From an uncultured beta proteobacterium (GTDB taxonomy: Bacteria > Pseudomonadota > Gammaproteobacteria > Burkholderiales > Burkholderiaceae_C), in assembly GCA_903927495.1 (NCBI GenBank), contig CAIYNH010000361.1:1-5644 (forward strand): a stretch of DNA of 5,644 nucleotides. The letters are read 5' to 3'. A program made the translations under genes and the position numbers. This document shows, one piece after another, positions 1 through 3,967 of this stretch (the first letter of the stretch is position 1; the number at the start of each line of letters is the position of its first letter). The notes under the pieces are model-generated. The model was not told the origin of the DNA. It was given only the letters and a program-made list of their open reading frames with translations, and searched no databases.

Positions 1-1035
1 CAGCGCAGATGTAATCGACACCAGCGCCAAAACAAACACTCGAGCCTTTGCATCAAGTGTTTGAAATTGGTAACCAGACAGCAGCGATTCGACCACGTGG
101 GCATGCACCTCAGTACCACTCATCAGGCGACCACGCTTGAAAAATGGACTGCTGGTATAGGGCGTGAAATGGTCGTCTCCCAGGCCCGCCCCAGCACCGA
201 TCAAGACCACTTTTGCGCGCACCAATTCTGCGGTTGCAGCACTTAAGCCCTCAGGCTGAAGCAGATCCTTGAACGAAATATTCACAATCGAGTCAGGCGG
301 ACCAACAAAAGGTATGGAAGTCGGCAATTGGTCACGCAGCACCGTGCGGCCACCCAGGCTCCAGGAAGCGGCCCTGGGGTCTAGCCCCGCCGCTCGGATC
401 GCCAGCAAGCTTGGAAACCCCAAAACCGGAACCCCCTCTATGGTGGACGCTTGCTGAGAAGCCACAGGTGGGGTTATTTTGAATTGGCGAACTACACCGT
501 CTTCTTCATCCACAAAATCAGCCAGACCGATGTAACCCGAAATATCAAAGTCTGGCAAGGCCAGCAAGTAATCCGGGCTCGGCATCAAATAGTCGTTGGC
601 CGATTGCCCCGAACCTGTTCGGGTGGCGACCAGGACTAGTTGGCCACTGTTGATCTGCTCACGAAAGGGTTGATCGTAATCACGCGCGGCTTTTTGCCAC
701 TCGCCTCCGAGTTTTCCAAGCCAACGCTCCGGACTAATGCTGAGCAACATATCCAGCCCAACAGCACTCGCCTGCGCCTGACGTAACCTGGAAATCGCAA
801 GCGCCATTCGATCGGTCCAAAATACCAGCGGATCATCGGGGAAAGCCGCCAGGCTTGCATCGTCGATGGACACCATCACCACATGACTGGCCTCTGTACG
901 TTTGCCCTGCCACTGAAACCAATAGTCATGAAGGCGCTGGTCAATCGAATTCAGCGCACCGCTTCGCCACAAGCCCTCCGCCAACAGACAACCGATCAAC
1001 GCAAACACCAGTAACCAGCGTCGACGAGTATTCAT
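1..1035 (-). CDS. CHASE2-domain sensor protein, C-terminus beyond the left edge
   Basis: Partial gene: 345 codons are open from the ATG at 1035 to base 1, with no stop. A short hydrophobic N-terminal helix (about residues 6-20, after RRR) is followed by a full CHASE2-like extracytoplasmic sensor domain. Its hallmarks are VVMVSIDDASLAAF (52-65), AVGLDMLLS (91-99), GYIGLADFVDEEDGVVR (167-183), the IPFVGPPDS block (241-249) followed by SFKDLL (254-259), KVVLIGAGAGLGDDHFTP (275-292) and GTEVHAHVVESLLSG (307-321). A second hydrophobic helix starts near residue 332 and is cut off. CHASE2 proteins normally continue through a few membrane helices into a nucleotide cyclase, GGDEF, kinase or other output domain; which one is not visible. 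No in-frame start codon lies between ATG 1035 and the upstream stop at 1101-1099, so the start is well fixed. It lies 110 bp downstream of the caspase gene in the same direction, which suggests a sensory partner. The family call is firm; ligand and output are unknown. Confidence 0.9.
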   Translation of the reverse strand, partial: MNTRRRWLLVFALIGCLLAEGLWRSGALNSIDQRLHDYWFQWQGKRTEASHVVMVSIDDASLAAFPDDPLVFWTDRMALAISRLRQAQASAVGLDMLLSISPERWLGKLGGEWQKAARDYDQPFREQINSGQLVLVATRTGSGQSANDYLMPSPDYLLALPDFDISGYIGLADFVDEEDGVVRQFKITPPVASQQASTIEGVPVLGFPSLLAIRAAGLDPRAASWSLGGRTVLRDQLPTSIPFVGPPDSIVNISFKDLLQPEGLSAATAELVRAKVVLIGAGAGLGDDHFTPYTSSPFFKRGRLMSGTEVHAHVVESLLSGYQFQTLDAKARVFVLALVSITSAL

Positions 1036-1037
1036 GG

Positions 1038-1052
1038 GGTTTCCAGGAAACC
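1038..1052. promoter_or_regulatory. 15-bp palindrome abutting the CHASE2 start codon
   Basis: GGTTTCC-A-GGAAACC is a perfect inverted repeat with 7-bp arms and a one-base centre. It ends two bases upstream of the CHASE2 ATG (1035). As RNA it could fold as a 6-bp stem with a three-base loop and would bury the only GGA-like Shine-Dalgarno candidate. As DNA it could be an operator. The palindrome is directly seen; either function is inference, and no regulator is encoded in the visible genes. Confidence 0.4.
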
Positions 1053-1104
1053 ACTTAAAAACAAATGGTTTTTTTCTACAAAGCTCTCTGGCATTGCGTT
1101 AGAA

Positions 1105-1110
1105 GTTATA
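1105..1110 (-). promoter_or_regulatory. candidate -10 element upstream of the CHASE2 gene
   Basis: The 110-bp spacer before the CHASE2 gene is clearly more AT-rich than the flanking genes. It contains TATAAC on the minus strand, a 5/6 match to the sigma-70 -10 consensus, about 70 bases upstream of the ATG. The best -35 candidate at 16-bp spacing (TGGCAT) is poor. This might be an internal promoter that lets the sensor gene be expressed apart from the caspase gene; the evidence is weak. Confidence 0.2.
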
Positions 1111-1128
1111 AAAATTAAAGCAATAGAT

Positions 1129-1144
1129 GCCATTAACCAATGGC
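1129..1144 (-). terminator. small hairpin just after the caspase stop codon
   Basis: GCCATT-GGTT-AATGGC forms a perfect 6-bp stem with a four-base loop, starting one base after the caspase stop codon (1148-1146). A U-rich stretch (TTTAATTTTTA in the transcript) follows only about 9-10 bases later and is interrupted, so this is not a textbook intrinsic terminator. It may be a weak terminator, an mRNA 3'-end stabiliser or chance. The hairpin is seen; the function is a guess. Confidence 0.25.
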
Positions 1145-1145
1145 C

Positions 1146-2699
1146 TCACTTAACCTCATCAACTGCCAGCATGACGGCACCGTAGGCATCCGAACAGAGT
1201 GGATTTTTGGCCCCGGAGGGACTTTGTGAGCAGACCGAACTACCACCCATTTTTGACATGGACATGAGCGCCCCTAGTTGCGCCCTGCCCTTGACATCAT
1301 TGAGCGATGTGAGAAACGGGCCAGCCTTGTTCTGTGCCAGCGCACTGAGATCACGCGGTGCATCTGCCACCAGTACCAGGAGGTTATCGGTGCCTTCCGG
1401 CCCACTGGCCTTGACACGCCAGTTCGGGCGTGGCAACTGGAACTGCTGACCGGCTTCAATTTTGTTGTTGGCATCCAAATCATTGGGAAACAGCAAGTAC
1501 ACCGACTTGTTATCTGAACCCGCCATGGCCACGTACACATACCCCGAACGATCTGTCAGAACATTGAGATCAAGCACATCTAGACCGATTTTAAGTTTAT
1601 CTTTGCCGGCCTTGACCTGCACCCGCCGCTTAGCGTCGCGTTGATCAAACATCTGGCGCAGCTCCTGTTCCCCGGTCAGTGGCGCAAATCCGGTTGCTGC
1701 AGGCACTGCATTTTCCATCCCAAACCAAGCCGGGACAAAGCCACCATTGCCGTTAAGAACCAGGTTATGAGCTTTGAAGTTCGGATCCTTGGCCAAACGC
1801 CGATTCAGTTTTTCCTGTGCACACTGGCGTATCTCTTCCATACTGATTGCGCCTGAGTTGTCGAGGTCTTTGGCATCGCGCAACATGCAGTCACGCACAT
1901 ATTGGGTTGCCAGACCGCCTTTTCGCTCATCGTCAAAACTGATTTCGTTGTGACGAGAGGCACTGACATGAATGATGTCTTGTGGAAAGACACCTTTGGC
2001 GCTGGTCTCGGTCAACAAACTGCGGGTCTTGATATTGACTGGTCGGCCACATTCTTCTGAAATTCCGGTAAATTTCGCTCGCAACATACCTTCGTCTTCG
2101 TCATTGGTCAAACTGCGGGTGCGAGTGGCCGATGCCGCCTGCACTACGCCACCCGAGTGACAGGCATCAATCATGACAAAAAGTTTGTCGGTTTTGGTAG
2201 TAATGGCTTTCAGCCGATCAGCCAACTCATGGTTGGTGATGGTGCCGCCTTGGCCACCGTCATACGCCATTAAAGCCTCGACACAACCACCTGACGACGC
2301 ATCTTCATTGCGGGTGCCGTGACCCGAGTAATGAATGTAGACGCGGTCACCCTCCTGCACCCGGTCAGTAAGTTGCCGCAAAGCCTCGCGAATACCGTCC
2401 CCAGTCGCCTGTTCATCTTTCAAGTAGCTGATGTTGTCGATAGGCACCTGCATGGCCTGCGCCATTTGGGTGGCAGATTGCTGGTCGATCCGGGCTCCGG
2501 GAAGTTCTGACGTGGCTGGGTTCGCATAGCGACTGATCGTGACGATCAGCGCATGCCGATTGCTGCGAGAGGGCAAACTTCGCGCGTCTGCCGGTGCGGC
2601 ACCAGTCACACCACCATAACTGGCGGGTAGCACAGACTGGGCTGAACTTCCAAGACTCAAAAGCAGCCAAGCAAGCATCCAATACGATTTGGGTTTCAT
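1146..2699 (-). CDS. exported caspase-family (C14) protease with DUF4384-like C-terminal domain
   Basis: A 517-residue protein. Residues 1-20 are a Sec signal peptide (KPK, hydrophobic core MLAWLLLSL, likely cut after SSA), so the protease should act in the periplasm or outside. The caspase p20-like fold spans about 46-190: strand NRHALIVTISRY, then DRVYIHYSGHGTRNED with catalytic His127, and KLFVMIDACHSGG with catalytic Cys180. A p10-like region follows (IIHVSASRHNEISFDDE, about 242-256; GLATQYVRDCM, about 262-272). It contains an EF-hand-like loop at 278-289 with Asp, Asp, Ser, Gly, Ile and Glu at positions 1, 3, 5, 6, 8 and 12. About 358-448 resembles DUF4384 (GYVYVAMAG, SVYLLFPND, IEAGQQFQLP), a domain often fused to bacterial caspases. 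Bacterial relatives (orthocaspases) usually cut after Arg or Lys; the Arg-rich stretch 193-196 between p20 and p10 is a possible self-processing site (inference). Besides Cys180 there are six cysteines that could form disulfides. The start at 2699 is chosen over an in-frame GTG at 2720 because of the ribosome binding site. Confidence 0.93.
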   Translation of the reverse strand: MKPKSYWMLAWLLLSLGSSAQSVLPASYGGVTGAAPADARSLPSRSNRHALIVTISRYANPATSELPGARIDQQSATQMAQAMQVPIDNISYLKDEQATGDGIREALRQLTDRVQEGDRVYIHYSGHGTRNEDASSGGCVEALMAYDGGQGGTITNHELADRLKAITTKTDKLFVMIDACHSGGVVQAASATRTRSLTNDEDEGMLRAKFTGISEECGRPVNIKTRSLLTETSAKGVFPQDIIHVSASRHNEISFDDERKGGLATQYVRDCMLRDAKDLDNSGAISMEEIRQCAQEKLNRRLAKDPNFKAHNLVLNGNGGFVPAWFGMENAVPAATGFAPLTGEQELRQMFDQRDAKRRVQVKAGKDKLKIGLDVLDLNVLTDRSGYVYVAMAGSDNKSVYLLFPNDLDANNKIEAGQQFQLPRPNWRVKASGPEGTDNLLVLVADAPRDLSALAQNKAGPFLTSLNDVKGRAQLGALMSMSKMGGSSVCSQSPSGAKNPLCSDAYGAVMLAVDEVK

Positions 2700-2706
2700 C
2701 TTCATT

Positions 2707-2712
2707 TCCCTC
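2707..2712 (-). promoter_or_regulatory. ribosome binding site that fixes the caspase start
   Basis: GAGGGA on the minus strand lies seven bases before ATG 2699, an ideal Shine-Dalgarno spacing. For the alternative ATG at 2705 it would leave one base, and it lies downstream of the in-frame GTG (2720) and ATG (2714). Starting at 2699 also puts a normal basic n-region (MKPK) directly before the signal-peptide core. Confidence 0.7.
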
Positions 2713-2795
2713 ATTGACACCGTTCAAGCTGTTACGCAAAACGCTATAACTTTAGTAGCTTCTTACGCTCTATTGACGGGCTTCATATGCCAATT

Positions 2796-2824
2796 ATTGA
2801 ACTTACCTTGGTTGAACGAGACAA
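2796..2824 (-). promoter_or_regulatory. candidate sigma-70-type promoter upstream of the caspase gene
   Basis: The 156-bp spacer 2700-2855 between the OmpA-like and caspase genes holds no gene. On the minus strand TTGTCT (2824-2819, 4/6 to the -35 consensus) is 17 bp from TTCAAT (2801-2796, 4/6 to the -10 consensus). This would give a leader of roughly 90 bases. Such matches are common by chance; the unusually long spacer within an otherwise tight cluster is the main reason to list it. Confidence 0.2.
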
Positions 2825-2855
2825 CTCCAGCACAGATTGTCGCTGTGGCATCCCA

Positions 2856-3434
2856 TCAGTCCAGATTTACAACTCGCACACGTCGATTCTCCGGCGCAAA
2901 TGGCTGCGCGGCATTGGCCAGTTCAGTGCTGCCTTTACCGGCAGCTTGTACGCGGGCCTCAGTCACACCCTGGCTGATCAAAATATCACGCACGGCAGAT
3001 GCCCGCATCAGGCTCAACTTCTGGTTGTAACTGGCACTGCCCTTGGCGTCCGTGTGGCCTTCAACCGCAAAATGCGAATGACGCAACTGCTCCGACTGCA
3101 AGGCTTGAGCCAGCAGCGCCAACACTTGCTTGCTTTCGGGGCGGACACGGGCCGAATCGTAATCAAATTCAATCAGTAAAGACAGTGCAGGGGCTGCACC
3201 ATGGACTGGCCCCTTGGCCGGCACTGCCGCGCCTTGGTCAGGTATTCCAGACTGCTCGCCCTGCACCGGTTCTACTGAAAAATTGCGGAACTTTCTTGCG
3301 GCTGGTGCTTTTTTTTCCAGCTGCTGAATCATCTGCTCGGCGCTGGGAACGCCTGAACTTGTTGGCAATGTGGTTTGCGCAGACAAACCGGTACCCACAC
3401 CGACTAACAAATACCCTATCAAAATTCTAAGCAT
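2856..3434 (-). CDS. exported OmpA-like peptidoglycan-binding protein
   Basis: A 192-residue protein. Residues 1-19 form a signal peptide (MLRILIGYLLVGVGTGLSA, cut before QT). Residues 20-82 are a low-complexity linker with a short charged helix (about 30-48), and about 83-191 is a complete OmpA C-terminal-like domain. The domain shows LLIEFDYDSARVRPES (86-101), FAVEGHTDAKGS (122-133), YNQKLSLMRASAVRDIL (136-152) and the closing NRRVRVV (183-189). Asp129 and Arg144 sit 15 residues apart, as do the two residues of E. coli OmpA that hold the diaminopimelate of peptidoglycan (Asp241, Arg256), so binding should be intact. There is no beta-barrel and no lipobox: it should be a soluble periplasmic protein that clings to the wall. 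It starts eight bases after the lipoprotein stop codon and is very probably co-transcribed with it. In this cluster it may anchor the neighbouring envelope proteins to the cell wall (inference). Confidence 0.93.
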   Translation of the reverse strand: MLRILIGYLLVGVGTGLSAQTTLPTSSGVPSAEQMIQQLEKKAPAARKFRNFSVEPVQGEQSGIPDQGAAVPAKGPVHGAAPALSLLIEFDYDSARVRPESKQVLALLAQALQSEQLRHSHFAVEGHTDAKGSASYNQKLSLMRASAVRDILISQGVTEARVQAAGKGSTELANAAQPFAPENRRVRVVNLD

Positions 3435-3440
3435 GATCGA

Positions 3441-3446
3441 CCTACT
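3441..3446 (-). promoter_or_regulatory. ribosome binding site overlapping the lipoprotein stop codon
   Basis: AGTAGG on the minus strand lies six bases before the OmpA-like ATG (3434) and includes the TAG stop codon of the lipoprotein gene (3444-3442). This arrangement favours translational coupling of the two genes. Confidence 0.6.
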
Positions 3447-3939
3447 TTTTCCGTTTCACAAAGACCACCTTGTCCACCACCGAATCACCTTGATCGTCTT
3501 GCTTGAGGATAATTTCGGCATCAAAATCCTGCGCAGAGCTGAACTGGGAGTGGTTCGAGATGTCTTTGATGGTTTTGTTGGCTGACCACAAGGTGCTGAC
3601 AGCGCTGATCAACAAAAGCGGATTCTTGGCGGTCAAGCTTGATTTGGGCTGCACCACTTTCACCGAACCACCTCCGGCCTCGACCGATGCCATCCAGCGC
3701 TGCAAACGCTCAGGCATCGCGCTGGGTGTAACCCGGTCATAAAAGGAGACATCGATCTTGGGCAAAGGGGATGACAAAGACCCCGTCAATTCACGGTCAA
3801 ACCCTTGCAAATCGACAAACGTCAATTCAGCCTTGGCGGGTGCTGCGCTGACATTCTGACTTGGATTGGTCACGCAGCCCGTCAAAGCCAAAGTCGTCGT
3901 CAAAACCCATGCGAGTTGGGAAGGCTTATAGAGGTTCAT
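3442..3939 (-). CDS. small lipoprotein of unknown function
   Basis: A 165-residue protein with a lipoprotein signal: a hydrophobic core (LAWVLTTTLAL) and lipobox Leu19-Thr-Gly-Cys22, so the mature protein should be lipid-anchored at Cys22. The residue after Cys is Val, which gives no inner-membrane retention signal, so the outer membrane is likely in a Gram-negative host. I do not recognise the rest. It has one mixed domain: TFVDLQGFDRELTGS (about 41-55), a predicted helix around PERLQRWMASVEAGGGSVKVV (about 75-95), a hydrophobic stretch NPLLLISAVSTLW (about 106-118) and a C-terminal strand ending in VKRKK. The hydrophobic stretch is too short and mixed to be a confident membrane helix. The frame stays open upstream to 4029, but that part overlaps the previous gene; ATG 3939, with GAAAGA at 3945-3950 as a modest ribosome binding site, gives the correct signal sequence. 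It lies between the coiled-coil gene (28 bp) and the OmpA-like gene (7 bp). Confidence 0.85.
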   Translation of the reverse strand: MNLYKPSQLAWVLTTTLALTGCVTNPSQNVSAAPAKAELTFVDLQGFDRELTGSLSSPLPKIDVSFYDRVTPSAMPERLQRWMASVEAGGGSVKVVQPKSSLTAKNPLLLISAVSTLWSANKTIKDISNHSQFSSAQDFDAEIILKQDDQGDSVVDKVVFVKRKK

Positions 3940-3944
3940 GGCAA

Positions 3945-3950
3945 TCTTTC
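3945..3950 (-). promoter_or_regulatory. weak ribosome binding site of the lipoprotein gene
   Basis: GAAAGA on the minus strand lies five bases before ATG 3939. It is a poor Shine-Dalgarno match, but it is the only purine-rich stretch in the 28-bp spacer. It supports the short start over the longer open frame that reaches into the upstream gene. Confidence 0.4.
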
Positions 3951-3967
3951 TGTCGTAAAAATTTGAG

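Noticed and set aside
61..1058. Short open frames on both strands within the CHASE2 region
   Set aside because: They are shadows of the 345-codon minus-strand CHASE2 frame, which carries continuous family motifs and runs off the left edge.
1056..1075. AT-only stem AAAAAC/GTTTTT in the spacer before the CHASE2 gene
   Set aside because: An A/T stem of this kind is too weak to terminate transcription and is expected by chance in an AT-rich spacer.
2700..2720. Alternative caspase starts at GTG 2720, ATG 2714 and ATG 2705
   Set aside because: The GAGGGA ribosome binding site (2707-2712) has good spacing only for ATG 2699, which also gives a standard signal peptide.
2773..2800. TTGACG on the plus strand as a -35 for an antisense promoter
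   Set aside because: No acceptable -10 lies 16-18 bp downstream, and no plus-strand gene would be served.
2689..3179. Two plus-strand open frames across the spacer and the OmpA-like gene
   Set aside because: Both overlap the strongly supported OmpA-like gene in antisense and show no recognisable domain or signal.
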